DNA of 64,000 nucleotides from Actinoalloteichus hymeniacidonis (GCF_014203365.1 NZ_JACHIS010000001.1:992001-1056000); one strand, 5' to 3'. Counted from the stretch's first letter, positions 19,232-28,509 are shown. Numbers and translations are program-made. Notes: generated by a model not told the origin, from the letters alone.

Positions 19232-20248
19232 GTGGTGCAGTCGATCGGTCGAGTCGCGGTCATGGGATCCGGTTCCTGGGGTACCGCTTTCGCCAAGGTG
19301 ATGGCGGATGCGGGTCGTGACGTGGTGCTGTGGTCCCGACGGGCGGCCGTCGCCGAGGAGATCACCCGGCAGCATCGCAATGGCGGCTACCTGCCCGACG
19401 TCATCCTGCCCGACAACCTCACCGCGACCAGCGATGCCGCAGCGGCCTTGACCGGCGCCGACGCCGTGGTGCTCGCGGTGCCGAGCCAGACGCTGCGGGA
19501 GAACCTCGCCGCGTGGCGATCGCTGCTGCCCACCGGAGCGACCCTGGTCTCCACGGCCAAGGGCGTCGAACTGGGCAGTCTCAATCGGATGAGCGAGGTC
19601 ATCGCCGATGCCTTGGCGGTGCCCGCCGACCAGGTCGCCGTCCTGTCCGGCCCGAACCTGGCCAAGGAGGTCGGCGCCGAGCAGCCCACCGCGACCGTGA
19701 TCGCCTGCAGCGATGTGGATCGGGCCGAGGCACTGCAACACGCCTGCTCGACCAACTACTTCCGCCCGTACACCAACACCGACGTGATCGGCTGCGAGCT
19801 GGGCGGCGCCTGTAAGAACGTCATCGCCCTGGCCTGCGGCATGGCCGACGGCCTCGGCTTCGGCGACAACACCACGGCGACGCTGATCACCAGAGGGCTG
19901 GCCGAGACCGCGCGCCTCGGCGCCACCCTCGGTGCCGACCCGCTGACCTTCGCGGGCCTGGCCGGACTCGGCGACCTGGTCGCGACCTGCTCCTCTCCGC
20001 TGTCCCGAAACCGGACCTTCGGGGCCAGGATGGGACGCGGGGACAGCCTCACCGATGCGCAGGCGGCGACCAACGGCCAGGTGGCCGAGGGAGTGAAGTC
20101 CTGCGCGTCCATTCGGGAGTTGGCGGCGCGCAACGGTGTCGAGATGCCCATCACCGACAGCGTCTACCGGGTCTGCCACCAAGGGCTGTCGCCCCGGGTG
20201 ATGGCGGCCCAGCTACTGGGCAGAGCTAGGAAGGCGGAGTGGTCGTGA
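19232..20248 (+). CDS. gpsA: Glycerol-3-phosphate dehydrogenase [NAD(P)+]
   Basis: 338 residues; Rossmann motif [10 protein letters not shown] at 11-20, GPNLAKEV in the linker and the catalytic-domain segment [19 protein letters not shown] with the active-site Lys. Makes sn-glycerol 3-phosphate from dihydroxyacetone phosphate for phospholipids. AGGAG eight bases before GTG 19232 supports that start. It follows plsC and overlaps the next gene by four bases (GTGA). Confidence 0.95.
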   Translation: MVQSIGRVAVMGSGSWGTAFAKVMADAGRDVVLWSRRAAVAEEITRQHRNGGYLPDVILPDNLTATSDAAAALTGADAVVLAVPSQTLRENLAAWRSLLPTGATLVSTAKGVELGSLNRMSEVIADALAVPADQVAVLSGPNLAKEVGAEQPTATVIACSDVDRAEALQHACSTNYFRPYTNTDVIGCELGGACKNVIALACGMADGLGFGDNTTATLITRGLAETARLGATLGADPLTFAGLAGLGDLVATCSSPLSRNRTFGARMGRGDSLTDAQAATNGQVAEGVKSCASIRELAARNGVEMPITDSVYRVCHQGLSPRVMAAQLLGRARKAEWS

Positions 20249-21384
20249 GCGAGCTGGATCCGGACTGGGGCGACGGAACCCGTTGTGTGCACGCGGGTGA
20301 GTCGGCGCCGTCGCGGGGAGCCCCGCTGACCCCGGGCCCGGTCTTCGCCGCCCCGTACCACCTCGGGCCGGAGCCCGCCGCCGATTCGAGCCCGGATCCG
20401 GCGACGGGCGCGGACTTCTATGGCAGGGCGGGCAATCCGACCTGGCGGGTGCTGGAGTCGGCCATCGGGGATCTCGACGGCGGCGAATGCGTGCTGTTCC
20501 CCTCGGGGATGGCCGCGATCTCGGCGCTGCTGCGGGATGCGGCGGCCCGGGGCGGTCTGGTGATTCCGTCCGACGGCTACTACGCGACCCGTTCGTTCGC
20601 CGCCGCCGAGTTGTCCTCGCGCGGGGTGTCGGTCCGTGAGGTCGCGACCACCGGGCCCTGGACCGAGGAGGTGTTCCGGGGCGCGGCGCTCGTGCTGTTG
20701 GAGACGCCGTCGAATCCGGGTCTGGAGGTGTGCGACATCGCCGAACTCAGTGCCTCGGCCCACGCGGCCGGTGCCATGGTCGCGGTGGACAACACCACGG
20801 CGAGCCCGCTGGGACAGCGTCCGTTGGAACTGGGCGCCGACATCGTGGTGGCCAGCGACGCCAAGGCCCTCACGGGACACAGCGATCTGGTGTTGGGTCA
20901 CATCTCCACCCGCGATGCTGGCCTGGCGCAGCGGTTGCGCGATGCCCGCACCCTGAGCGGCGCGATCGCGGGCCCGTTCGAATCGTGGTTGGCCCACCGC
21001 AGTCTCAGCACCTTGGATCTCCGGCTGGCCAGGCAGGCGGAGAACGCCGCCGCGCTGGCCACGGCCCTGCTCGACCACCCCTCGGTGCGCAATCTCCGTT
21101 GGCCGGGACTGGCCTCGGACCCGGCGCATGCCTTGGCTCGCCGACAGATGCGCCGCTTCGGCGGGGTGCTGCGTTTCGAGTTGGCCGATGCGGCCGCCTT
21201 CGATCGATTCGTCGCCGCGAGCAGGCTCGTGGTGGAGGCGACCAGTTTCGGCGGGGTGCATTCGACCGTGGATCGGCGGGCACGCTGGGGAGATCAGGTT
21301 CCGCCGGGCTTCGTCCGGTTCTCCGCAGGCTGTGAGGACCCCGCCGACCTGGTGGCCGACGTGTTGGCGGCGCTGGCCGCCTGA
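20245..21384 (+). CDS. PLP-dependent trans-sulfuration enzyme, cystathionine gamma-lyase-like
   Basis: 379 residues of the Cys/Met-metabolism fold type I family. The cofactor Lys is in [12 protein letters not shown], the PLP-phosphate region is [11 protein letters not shown], and the C-terminal substrate region [16 protein letters not shown]. Gamma-lyase, gamma-synthase and methionine gamma-lyase are hard to separate by eye; the lyase call rests on resemblance to actinobacterial proteins in this location. It starts inside gpsA with a GTGA overlap and a GGAAGGCGGAG site, so translation is coupled to gpsA. The following cysteine dioxygenase suggests a role in cysteine supply or breakdown. Confidence 0.8.
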   Translation: MSELDPDWGDGTRCVHAGESAPSRGAPLTPGPVFAAPYHLGPEPAADSSPDPATGADFYGRAGNPTWRVLESAIGDLDGGECVLFPSGMAAISALLRDAAARGGLVIPSDGYYATRSFAAAELSSRGVSVREVATTGPWTEEVFRGAALVLLETPSNPGLEVCDIAELSASAHAAGAMVAVDNTTASPLGQRPLELGADIVVASDAKALTGHSDLVLGHISTRDAGLAQRLRDARTLSGAIAGPFESWLAHRSLSTLDLRLARQAENAAALATALLDHPSVRNLRWPGLASDPAHALARRQMRRFGGVLRFELADAAAFDRFVAASRLVVEATSFGGVHSTVDRRARWGDQVPPGFVRFSAGCEDPADLVADVLAALAA

Positions 21385-21442
21385 GTCGAATCCGCCGGTG
21401 GGTGGGCGCGTTCAAGGTCTCGTCGAGGGCATTTCACCCGGT

Positions 21443-21465
21443 CGGGTGGGTTTGGTTCCCACCCG
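21443..21465 (+). terminator. Hairpin after the gamma-lyase gene
   Basis: CGGGTGGG and CCCACCCG form a perfect 8-bp stem with a seven-base loop, 58 bases after the stop and just ahead of the promoter of the cysteine leader. Confidence 0.5.
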
Positions 21466-21477
21466 CTGGTTCCTCGG

Positions 21478-21506
21478 TTGACCCGTGTCCGACCACGTCA
21501 TACGGT
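21478..21506 (+). promoter_or_regulatory. Promoter of the cysteine leader peptide / cysteine dioxygenase transcript
   Basis: TTGACC (21478-21483), a 17-base spacer and TACGGT (21501-21506). The -10 ends six bases before the ATG of the leader peptide, placing the transcript start at or next to that codon. Confidence 0.65.
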
Positions 21507-21512
21507 CGGGTC

Positions 21513-21590
21513 ATGTCCGCGCATTCTGATCACGCCGCGAGAGGTCTCATCCTCCGTCGAGCCGTGGGCGCGCACTGTTGTCCGTGCTGA
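21513..21590 (+). CDS. Cysteine-rich leader peptide upstream of cysteine dioxygenase
   Basis: A 25-residue frame beginning MSAHSDHAARGLILRR and ending AHCCPC. Three Cys codons fall in the last four sense codons, next to the stop. It is expressed from a good sigma70-type promoter with no room for a ribosome site, so it should be leaderless. Actinobacterial small leader peptides with terminal Cys clusters upstream of sulfur genes are known, and the Arg-rich middle resembles them. The downstream gene is a cysteine dioxygenase 109 bases away. Sensing Cys-tRNA by ribosome stalling is the inferred job. Confidence 0.65.
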   Translation: MSAHSDHAARGLILRRAVGAHCCPC

Positions 21591-21699
21591 GCGTCTCGCC
21601 CTGACCTGCCGCGCTCCGTCATCCCCTCCCGGCTTGCCGCCGGCTCCGGTGGCTGCTGTGCGCGGCCCATCGCACTCGACACCCTCCCGAGGATCGACC

Positions 21700-22191
21700 A
21701 TGTTCGCCGTTCCGCCCAACACCGTCGTCCTGCCCTCGCAACAGGCTGCTGCGCACCCGGTCCGGGTCGCCATGGCCACCGCTGCGGACCGGGCAAGCTG
21801 GGCCCCACTGCTGCGCTACGACCCCGATCAGCGCTGGGCAGGCCTGCTGGCACGCACCGAGCACCACGAGGTCTGGTTGCTGAGCTGGCTGCCGGGTCAG
21901 CGCACCGCGTTGCACGATCACGGCGGGGCGATCGGCGCCTTCACCGTGGTCAACGGCATCCTGACCGAGCGAGTCGCTCGGCGTGACGGGCACGCCGAGC
22001 GGATCGAGGTGATCCAGCCGTTGAGCGCGGGGGCCTCCCGGGTCTTCGGGCCCGACTACGTGCACGAGGTCAGCAACGAGGGGCCCGACCCGGCGGTGAG
22101 CGTTCACGTCTACCGGCGGGAGCGGCGGGAGATGAACGAGTACGTCCACGAGGCCACCGGATTGCGACGTACCGGACGTCGTCGCTGGTAG
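21700..22191 (+). CDS. Cysteine dioxygenase family protein
   Basis: Cupin iron enzyme oxidising cysteine to cysteine sulfinate. The 163-residue protein shows the metal ligands His72 and His74 in GQRTALHDHGGAIGAF and His122 in DYVHEVSNEG. This is the short bacterial type, related to enzymes that may also accept other thiols such as mercaptopropionate. CGAGGA lies six bases before the ATG. The gene sits behind a cysteine-rich leader peptide and downstream of a gamma-lyase gene, so it is probably induced or repressed according to cysteine level. Confidence 0.88.
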   Translation: MFAVPPNTVVLPSQQAAAHPVRVAMATAADRASWAPLLRYDPDQRWAGLLARTEHHEVWLLSWLPGQRTALHDHGGAIGAFTVVNGILTERVARRDGHAERIEVIQPLSAGASRVFGPDYVHEVSNEGPDPAVSVHVYRRERREMNEYVHEATGLRRTGRRRW

Positions 22192-22210
22192 TCCGGCTTA
22201 CGCGGCAGGC

Positions 22211-22879
22211 TCAGCGTTGGCTGACGCGTTCCGGGACCACGGTGTCGGACGGCAGCAGCGGGCACGGCTGCGGGGCGCCCCAGACCTGGCTCAACGGCAG
22301 CACCCCGGCCCAGTGCTCGCCTGCCGCCACGTCCTCGTCGTCGTCCACCGGTGGGCCGGTCCGTACCTTCACCGACGCCTCGTGCAGGTCCATGGCCAAC
22401 ACGATGGTGGCGGCGAGTTCCCGCGCGGTGGGTGGGCGGCTCTCCTCCCAGGAACCGGGGGCGAGGTTCTCCGTCATCACCCGCAATCCATGCAGACGCT
22501 CGGTGTCGTCGGTCAACACCACGGCCGAGCCCTGGATAACCGCCGAGCGGTAGTTCGCGCTGTGGTGGAAGACGGAGCGGGCATAGACGACGCCGTCGAG
22601 ATGGGTGACGGTCACGCAGGCGGGCCCACCCGCCGCCAGGCTGCGCAGGCTGGCGGCTCCCGTCGAGCCGTGCAGGTAGAGGGTGTCGCCGTCGCGGCCG
22701 TAACAGGTGGGTAGGACCAGCGGGCCGGAGTCGGTGGACACGCCGAGATGACACAGCAGCCCGGCGTCGAGAACCTCGTACAGTGCGCCGCGCTCTGTTG
22801 CGGCCCGCTGCTTACCGCGTCGTATGGTGCTGCGATCAGTGGGGGACAACGGTGCGCCCGGGTACTCCACATCAGTCAT
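22211..22879 (-). CDS. Pyridoxamine 5'-phosphate oxidase-like flavin-binding protein
   Basis: 222 residues with a split-barrel fold: the segments LGVSTDSGPLVLPTCYGRDG, LYLHGSTGAASLRSL and VFHHSANYRSAVIQG are those of the NimA-like/PNPOx-related group that binds FMN or F420. These proteins reduce diverse substrates or act in flavin chemistry; true PNPOx activity should not be assumed. ATG preceded by AGGAA. It is divergent from a MocR regulator whose own aminotransferase-like domain uses PLP, a common pairing. Confidence 0.8.
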   Translation of the reverse strand: MTDVEYPGAPLSPTDRSTIRRGKQRAATERGALYEVLDAGLLCHLGVSTDSGPLVLPTCYGRDGDTLYLHGSTGAASLRSLAAGGPACVTVTHLDGVVYARSVFHHSANYRSAVIQGSAVVLTDDTERLHGLRVMTENLAPGSWEESRPPTARELAATIVLAMDLHEASVKVRTGPPVDDDEDVAAGEHWAGVLPLSQVWGAPQPCPLLPSDTVVPERVSQR

Positions 22880-22899
22880 GTTCCTAGCTTCCGGGGCAG

Positions 22900-22948
22900 A
22901 ATGGCATTCTTCGAGAGCCATTTGTCAGGGAAATCGAAGGGCCACTTG
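22900..22948. promoter_or_regulatory. Candidate MocR operator: direct and inverted repeats
   Basis: GAGCCATTTG (22915-22924) and GGGCCACTTG (22939-22948) are direct repeats 24 bases apart, and AATGGC (22900-22905) inverts the GCCATT of the first. They fill the intergenic space between the PNPOx-like gene and the MocR gene, ending at the regulator start. Confidence 0.45.
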
Positions 22949-24385
22949 ATGATCTCCTCGCGAGCCAGGGGCGGTCCGGTCGCCGAGATCCCGGTCGACC
23001 TGGACCGGACTTCGGCGATCCCGCTGGCGGTTCAGCTGGCCGATGCCTTCCGCGCGGCGGCAGGCTCGGGGGTGCTGCGGGCGGGCGATCGGCTGCCCTC
23101 CACCCGAAGTCTGGCGAGTTCGCTGCGGGTCAGTAGGACGGTGACGGCGGCGGCGTACGAGCAGCTGCACGCCGAGGGCTGGATCGTGGGACGTCATGGC
23201 TCCGGCACCTTCGTGACCACGAGTCCTCCCGGCGCGGCGCAGCGGGGGGAGCCGTCGGCGCGGCCGCCGGAGCGCGATCGTCCGCAACTGGACATGACCC
23301 CGGGGGCGCCCTGGGTGCACGGCCTGGATCGGGCGGCCTGGCGTCGGGCGTGGCGGGTCGCCGCGGACGCGCCGCCACTGGTGCGACCGCAGCGGGCCGG
23401 TCTGCCCGACTATCGGGCGGCCATCGTCGAGCATCTGCTTCGTCATCGAGGACTGTCCGTCCGGCGGTCCGATGAGCATTCCTCGCCGGTGGAGGCGGTC
23501 CTGGCCACGGCGGGCTCCACTGCGGCGGTGGCGGAACTGGCCTCCTCGGTCTTCCGTCCCGGTGACCGGGTGGCGGTGGAGGATCCCGGTTATCAGCGGG
23601 CGGTCGGCGCGTTCCGCGCGGCGGGGATCGAGGTGGTGCCCGCCCCGGTGGACACCGAGGGCCTGCTGGTCGAGGAGATTCCCGACGGGGTTCGCGCGGT
23701 CTACTGCTCGCCCGCCCACCAGTACCCCCTGGGCGGCAGACTGCCCGCCGAGCGTCGGGTGGCGTTGATCCGCCTGGCCCGGCAACGGGATTTCCTGGTC
23801 ATCGAGGACGACTACGACGGCGAACTGCGGTTCGATGTGGCGCCGCTGCCCCTGCTCGCGGTGCTCGGACCGGACGTCGTGGTGCATCTGGGCACCACGA
23901 GCAAGATCCTCACCCCCACGCTCGGCACCGGTTGGATGGTGGCGCCGCGCCGGGTCCTCGACGCGGTCCAGAACTATCGGGACCTCGGTGGCTCCGGGCC
24001 GCCCGCCGCCGGGCAGCGGGTGTTCGTCGAGTTGGCCAGGCACGGCGATCTCGGCAGACATCTCAGGCGGATGCGACGTGAACTGGCGTCGCGGCGGCTC
24101 CGGGTGGTGCGCGCACTGGGTGAACGCGGCATCGAGGTACTCGGCGACGAGGCGGGTGCCCATGTGGTCATCCCGCTCACCTCGGTGGAAGCAGAGCAGC
24201 GGGTCGCCGCCGAGGCCGCGGAGGCAGGCCTGCTGATCGACGGTCTCGCCCGGCACTACCAACAGACACCGTTGCGATTCGGCGTGCCGTTGGGCTATGC
24301 GGCGTGCTCCACATCGGAACTCGACCGGGCGCTGCCGATGATCGTCGACCTCTTCGTCCGGGAACAAGCGCGGACCGGCGGCTAA
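22949..24385 (+). CDS. MocR-type regulator: GntR winged helix fused to aminotransferase-like domain
   Basis: 478 residues. The N-terminal winged helix (15-85) contains RLPSTRSLASSLRVSRTVTA; a linker of about 40 residues leads to a fold type I aminotransferase domain with VIEDDYDGELRF and the PLP Lys in TTSKILTPTLGTGWM. Such proteins regulate PLP synthesis, GABA or taurine use and similar pathways, often from a divergent promoter. Here the divergent target is a PNPOx-like gene. The ATG at 22949 gives the usual start; an in-frame ATG at 22901 would add 16 residues across the repeats. Confidence 0.88.
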   Translation: MISSRARGGPVAEIPVDLDRTSAIPLAVQLADAFRAAAGSGVLRAGDRLPSTRSLASSLRVSRTVTAAAYEQLHAEGWIVGRHGSGTFVTTSPPGAAQRGEPSARPPERDRPQLDMTPGAPWVHGLDRAAWRRAWRVAADAPPLVRPQRAGLPDYRAAIVEHLLRHRGLSVRRSDEHSSPVEAVLATAGSTAAVAELASSVFRPGDRVAVEDPGYQRAVGAFRAAGIEVVPAPVDTEGLLVEEIPDGVRAVYCSPAHQYPLGGRLPAERRVALIRLARQRDFLVIEDDYDGELRFDVAPLPLLAVLGPDVVVHLGTTSKILTPTLGTGWMVAPRRVLDAVQNYRDLGGSGPPAAGQRVFVELARHGDLGRHLRRMRRELASRRLRVVRALGERGIEVLGDEAGAHVVIPLTSVEAEQRVAAEAAEAGLLIDGLARHYQQTPLRFGVPLGYAACSTSELDRALPMIVDLFVREQARTGG

Positions 24386-24643
24386 GAGCGGCATCGCGGC
24401 CTCGGCGGGACCTGGCCTGGTCGGTCGGGGGCACGGCGGTCGGCAACCGGAATGGCTGATCAGCGGTCATTCGGGTGCGTGTTGATCACCTTCGGTAGTG
24501 CGGCCGTCCGGGAGTGAATCGGAGTCAGGACACCGGTCCAGCCACGCGGCGTTCACCAGATCGAGGGGGTCCTCGGGCGAGGCCTGTCCGCAGGCACTGC
24601 TGCGCCGATCGAGGGAGCGGCTGGGCCGGTAGGGTCACGGACC

Positions 24644-25741
24644 ATGACGGAGCGGAGAACACGAGTGGCGGTCGTCTTCGGCGGTCGGAGCACGGAACAC
24701 GCCATTTCGTGTTCCTCGGCCGCGAGTGTGCTGGCGAATCTGGATCCCGAGCGCTACGAGGTGGTGCCGGTGGGCATCAGCCAGGACGGGAAATGGGTGG
24801 TCGGTGCTTCCGACGTCGCCGAGTTGGAGATTCGTGGCCGCGAACTGCCCTCGGTGGACGCCTCGGCCGCAGCGCTGGTCCTGCCCGCCGACCCGACGCG
24901 GCAGACCCTGATCTCGTTGGAGCAGGGCAGCGAGGGCGAGGTGCTGAACTCCGTCGACGTCGTCTTCCCCGTCCTGCACGGGGCCTACGGCGAGGACGGC
25001 ACCTTGCAGGGCATGCTGGAGATGGCCGGGTTGCCCTACGTCGGGGCGGGCGTGTTGGCCAGCGCCGCCGCCATCGACAAGGAGTTCACCAAGAAGCTGC
25101 TCGGCGCGGCCGGTCTCTCGGTGGGCACCTACGAGATCCTGCGCCGAGGACAGGAGACCTTGGATGCGGCGCAGCGGGATCGACTGGGCCTGCCCGTCTT
25201 CGTCAAGCCGGCCAGGGCCGGTTCGTCCATCGGTATCACCAAGGTCACCGAGTGGGCCGCGCTGCCCGCCGCCATCGAGCTGGCCAGGCAGAGCGACCCG
25301 AAGGTCATCATCGAGAGCGCGGTGGTGGGGCGCGAGGTCGAGTGCGGCGTGCTGGAGTTCCCGGACGGTCGCGTCGAGGCATCGTTGCCCTCGGAGATCC
25401 GCATCGTCGACGGCGCCGCCGACTGGTACGACTTCGACGCCAAGTACCTCGACGAGTTCTGCGAGTTCGACATCCCGGCCAAGCTCGACGACGAGGTCAC
25501 CGAGCGGCTGCGCGCCGCCGCGATCACGGCCTTCGAGGGCTTGGACTGTCAGGGACTGGCCAGGGTGGACTTCTTCGTGACCGAGGCGGGCGAGGTGATC
25601 GTCAACGAGGTCAACACCATGCCGGGCTTCACCCCGATCTCGATGTTCCCCAAGATGTGGGCCGTCACCGGCCTGGACTACCCGACCCTGTTGCAGACCA
25701 TGGTCGAGACGGCGGTGGCCAGGGGTACGGGGCTGCGCTGA
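24644..25741 (+). CDS. ddl: D-alanine--D-alanine ligase
   Basis: ATP-grasp ligase making the D-Ala-D-Ala end of the peptidoglycan precursor. 365 residues, starting [20 protein letters not shown], with [33 protein letters not shown] and the terminal [24 protein letters not shown] box (24630-24635) ends eight bases before the ATG, so the message is probably leaderless. It is followed by a 14-bp bidirectional terminator. The 258 bases before it contain nothing else that I recognise. Confidence 0.95.
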   Translation: MTERRTRVAVVFGGRSTEHAISCSSAASVLANLDPERYEVVPVGISQDGKWVVGASDVAELEIRGRELPSVDASAAALVLPADPTRQTLISLEQGSEGEVLNSVDVVFPVLHGAYGEDGTLQGMLEMAGLPYVGAGVLASAAAIDKEFTKKLLGAAGLSVGTYEILRRGQETLDAAQRDRLGLPVFVKPARAGSSIGITKVTEWAALPAAIELARQSDPKVIIESAVVGREVECGVLEFPDGRVEASLPSEIRIVDGAADWYDFDAKYLDEFCEFDIPAKLDDEVTERLRAAAITAFEGLDCQGLARVDFFVTEAGEVIVNEVNTMPGFTPISMFPKMWAVTGLDYPTLLQTMVETAVARGTGLR

Positions 25742-25754
25742 GTCGATGAGAAGG

Positions 25755-25800
25755 GTCGGCGCGGATCGCCCCCGACGGGCGTAACTCGATCCGCGCCGAC
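25755..25800. terminator. Bidirectional terminator between ddl and the ABC permease
   Basis: GTCGGCGCGGATCG and its exact complement (14 bp) frame a second internal stem CGCCC/GGGCG. It separates convergent genes. Confidence 0.8.
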
Positions 25801-25813
25801 CGTGGCTGTCGGC

Positions 25814-26737
25814 TCAGCCGGTCCTGCGATTCACCACCCAGAAGGCCGCGCCGAGACAGAGCGCGGTGAGCCCGAGTAGAATTCCCGTCTCGATGAACTG
25901 GAATGACCAGTATCTATCGTAGGGGTGATAGTGGTAGACCCACTCTAGGCCCTGATCGCTAGGCACGAATTCGGCTGACGTACCGTTTTCGGCATAGAAT
26001 TCACCGTACCGCTGCGACATTTCGGCATTGGATAACACCTCTTTGCTCTCGATATCTCGCAGCTCCTGGTCGACTAGCCAAACCGACGTGTCGATCGTTT
26101 CGCGAAATCCATCGTTATCACTGTCCACTCGAATGGGATGGTCCGTAGTGCTCAATGGAGTCGCGTAGGTGGGCCGCAAGATGTTGTTGAAGAGCAACCA
26201 AGTGCCCCATCCGATGACCGGTCCGCTGACCACGCCGACGATCTCTCGTTTCGTGGCCGCGCCGATCAACATGGCGAAGCTTGTGACGAATACTGCCGTC
26301 GCGGGCATCGCCAGGATGTCCTGACTGAAGTAGCCGAAGCCCCGATCGACTGAGATCTGATCCGTAACGGACGTCAGAGCCAGGGATAACGGCACGGACA
26401 TCACCGCGACGGCGATCAACACAGTGGCGGTTCCGGTGATGAACCAACGGTTTCGAGAGTTCTGCTGAGTGAAGAGGAAGCGATGTGTGCCGCTGTTCAG
26501 CTCCTTGGCCAACAGCGTTCCGCCAACCAGGGCTGCCATGAACCCGGGTAACATGGGTGTCAATCCGCTGATACCCCGTACGAACGAGCCCAGAATGCCA
26601 ACCAGATCGTGCGAAGGGGGCGAAGGTACAGAGGATGGGCGCGTCGCCACGATGAAGTGGGCGAGTGCGATTAATCCACTCAATACCACCAGGGAGATCA
26701 GGGCGACACGATTTCGTCGCCAAACGAGCCAAAACAT
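25814..26737 (-). CDS. ABC transporter permease subunit
   Basis: 307 residues with about six membrane segments (near 13-32, 55-75, 100-122, 145-165, 172-192 and 275-297). Typical ABC-2-like opening: MFWLVWRRNRVALISLVV, and KELNSGTHRFLFTQQNSRNR after the second helix, as in transporters of YtrA-type operons. Between the last two helices lies a roughly 85-residue hydrophilic extracytoplasmic loop that contains DSDNDGFRE, an EF-hand-like DxDxDG calcium motif. AT content is visibly higher than in the neighbours. GGGAGAA precedes the ATG. Last gene of the operon, 129 bases after the other permease. Confidence 0.8.
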   Translation of the reverse strand: MFWLVWRRNRVALISLVVLSGLIALAHFIVATRPSSVPSPPSHDLVGILGSFVRGISGLTPMLPGFMAALVGGTLLAKELNSGTHRFLFTQQNSRNRWFITGTATVLIAVAVMSVPLSLALTSVTDQISVDRGFGYFSQDILAMPATAVFVTSFAMLIGAATKREIVGVVSGPVIGWGTWLLFNNILRPTYATPLSTTDHPIRVDSDNDGFRETIDTSVWLVDQELRDIESKEVLSNAEMSQRYGEFYAENGTSAEFVPSDQGLEWVYHYHPYDRYWSFQFIETGILLGLTALCLGAAFWVVNRRTG

Positions 26738-26866
26738 CGTCGGGTTCTCCCAACTGCTGTTGTCTATTCGATCGGAAAGAGAGTCCCGACTCGGCTCTGC
26801 CGGGAACGTGCCGGTGCTGATAGGTCGATAGCGTTAGGAAGTAACCCGAGTCTCGAACGGGCGCGG

Positions 26867-27607
26867 TCATACTGTCCGGCGAGCAACCAATCCGCGGACT
26901 CCGAGAAAAACCAACACGGACAGCGCGGTCAGCACGCCGATCTGGACGATGAATACCGATCGGTAGGGCCCGAGTTGTTCGATGAGGGTCATCGCCGCGA
27001 TCCACGCGGTGGAGGACAGCGCGACCGCAGGAGCGGGGCTGCGCACGGCCGTGCCCATCAGTAGACCGATTCCGATCGCGAGCAGGACCTTCGCCCCCAT
27101 CTCGACAGGGCCGAGTCCGAAGGTCATCGGTCCGATGGGTCCTGCGACATCCAAACCCAATACGGACCGCCAGAGCAGGTAGCCGGTTTCGAACACCACG
27201 AGACCTGCTGCGGCGAAGGCCAACACCGTCGACACCAACCCGACCAGCCATCGATCTCGGCTGATGCCCTGGGTGATGGCCCACCGCGCGGTACCGCTTC
27301 GGAACTCCTGTGCGGTGATCGACGCGGCGAGGAAACTCCCGATGACCAGGGGAATGATCGGCCCGAGCAGTTCCGAGGCGGAGAAGACATCGGCGGCAGT
27401 GGAGTTCACCAGTTGCGCGAAGCCGCTCCCGCTGCACTGGGACGGGGCGTCGTGCGCGGGCACGAGCGCGCAGACGCCGATGTCGCCGTCGGGATACAGG
27501 ATGCGCAGCACGGCCGCGAGGCCGCCATACATCATGCCGAGCCCCACCAGGAAAGCCGTTCCGATAAGCAGCGTGCCCCGATGGGCCCGCCACGTGAGCC
27601 AGCTCAT
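26867..27607 (-). CDS. ABC transporter permease subunit
   Basis: 246 residues, around six membrane segments. It begins MSWLTWRAHRGTLLIGTAFL, the same WLTWRxxR pattern as the second permease gene, and has QEFRSGTARWAITQGISRDRW after the second helix, indicating that the two permeases are paralogs and may form a heterodimer. The start overlaps the ATPase stop by four bases (ATGA), which fixes the ATG and implies coupled translation. Confidence 0.82.
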   Translation of the reverse strand: MSWLTWRAHRGTLLIGTAFLVGLGMMYGGLAAVLRILYPDGDIGVCALVPAHDAPSQCSGSGFAQLVNSTAADVFSASELLGPIIPLVIGSFLAASITAQEFRSGTARWAITQGISRDRWLVGLVSTVLAFAAAGLVVFETGYLLWRSVLGLDVAGPIGPMTFGLGPVEMGAKVLLAIGIGLLMGTAVRSPAPAVALSSTAWIAAMTLIEQLGPYRSVFIVQIGVLTALSVLVFLGVRGLVARRTV

Positions 27608-28509
27608 TCGCTCCCCCGCCCGGTGGCGACGGCCGTGTCCTTGCCACGGAGGTAGCCGATGACCAGTTCTTCCAAGCTCGGTCGAGCCTGCTGAGCCGGA
27701 CCTGACTGCTCGTCCGATCCGACGGACAGCTCACCGGATGTGCCGACCCGGAGCAGCGCCGTGGTGTGTTGCTCGTCGTCTGTGCGGTCGATCAATTGAT
27801 GGATGTCACCCAGTCGGTCGGCTTCGTTCCGGCTGCAGGTGATCAGCACGTGCTCGGCCAGCAATTCCTCCACCGAGGCCGCGACCCGGATACTTCCGCC
27901 GGTGAGGACGGCGATGTGATCGCAGGCCCGTTCCAGTTCGGAGACGACATGGGAGGAGAGGATCACCGTGGTCTCCCGTTCGGCGACCTCCTCCATGAGC
28001 ACGCCCATGAACTCGCGGCGGGCCAGCGGGTCCATCGCCGCGACGGGCTCGTCGAGCACCAACAAATCGGGTTTCGCCGCTAGGGCAACGGTCAAGGCGA
28101 TCTGAGCCTGCTGGCCGCCGGACAGAGCCCGGATTCGTTTGCGCTGCGGCAGTCCCAGCGTATCGACCCGGGACTGAGCCCATTCCTGATCCCACCGCTT
28201 GTTCAGGGTGCGGCCCGCTCGCAACATCTCGGCGATGGTGAAGTCGCGGTACAGCGGGTGATCCTGGGCCAGATATCCGACGCGTTCCCGCAGCTCGGGA
28301 TGCTTGACCGGCTGGCCGAACAACGACAGTTCGCCGCTGGTGGGCTCCAGTAGATCGACGATCAGGTTCATCAGGGTGGTCTTGCCCGCGCCGTTCGGCC
28401 CGACCAGCCCGAGCACGGCGCCCTTGGGCACGGTGAGATCGACATCGCGTAGTGCCCAGGTACCTCGGAACTTCTTGCTCAGCCCGGTGGCCTCGACGAC
28501 GGTGGTCAT
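27604..28509 (-). CDS. ABC transporter ATP-binding protein
   Basis: 301 residues. Walker A GPNGAGKTT (38-46), Q-loop Gln82, signature LSGGQQ (129-134), Walker B LLVLDEP (149-155). The C-terminal 80 residues form an accessory domain, common in exporters of the YtrB/BcrA class. ATGA overlaps at both ends tie it to the GntR gene before and the permease after. Substrate unknown; YtrA-type operons respond to cell wall antibiotics in other bacteria. Confidence 0.9.
   Translation of the reverse strand: MTTVVEATGLSKKFRGTWALRDVDLTVPKGAVLGLVGPNGAGKTTLMNLIVDLLEPTSGELSLFGQPVKHPELRERVGYLAQDHPLYRDFTIAEMLRAGRTLNKRWDQEWAQSRVDTLGLPQRKRIRALSGGQQAQIALTVALAAKPDLLVLDEPVAAMDPLARREFMGVLMEEVAERETTVILSSHVVSELERACDHIAVLTGGSIRVAASVEELLAEHVLITCSRNEADRLGDIHQLIDRTDDEQHTTALLRVGTSGELSVGSDEQSGPAQQARPSLEELVIGYLRGKDTAVATGRGSE

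Noticed and set aside
26118-27734. 538-codon minus-strand frame across both permease genes
   Set aside because: It overlaps two genuine membrane protein genes in another frame and lacks hydrophobic segments.
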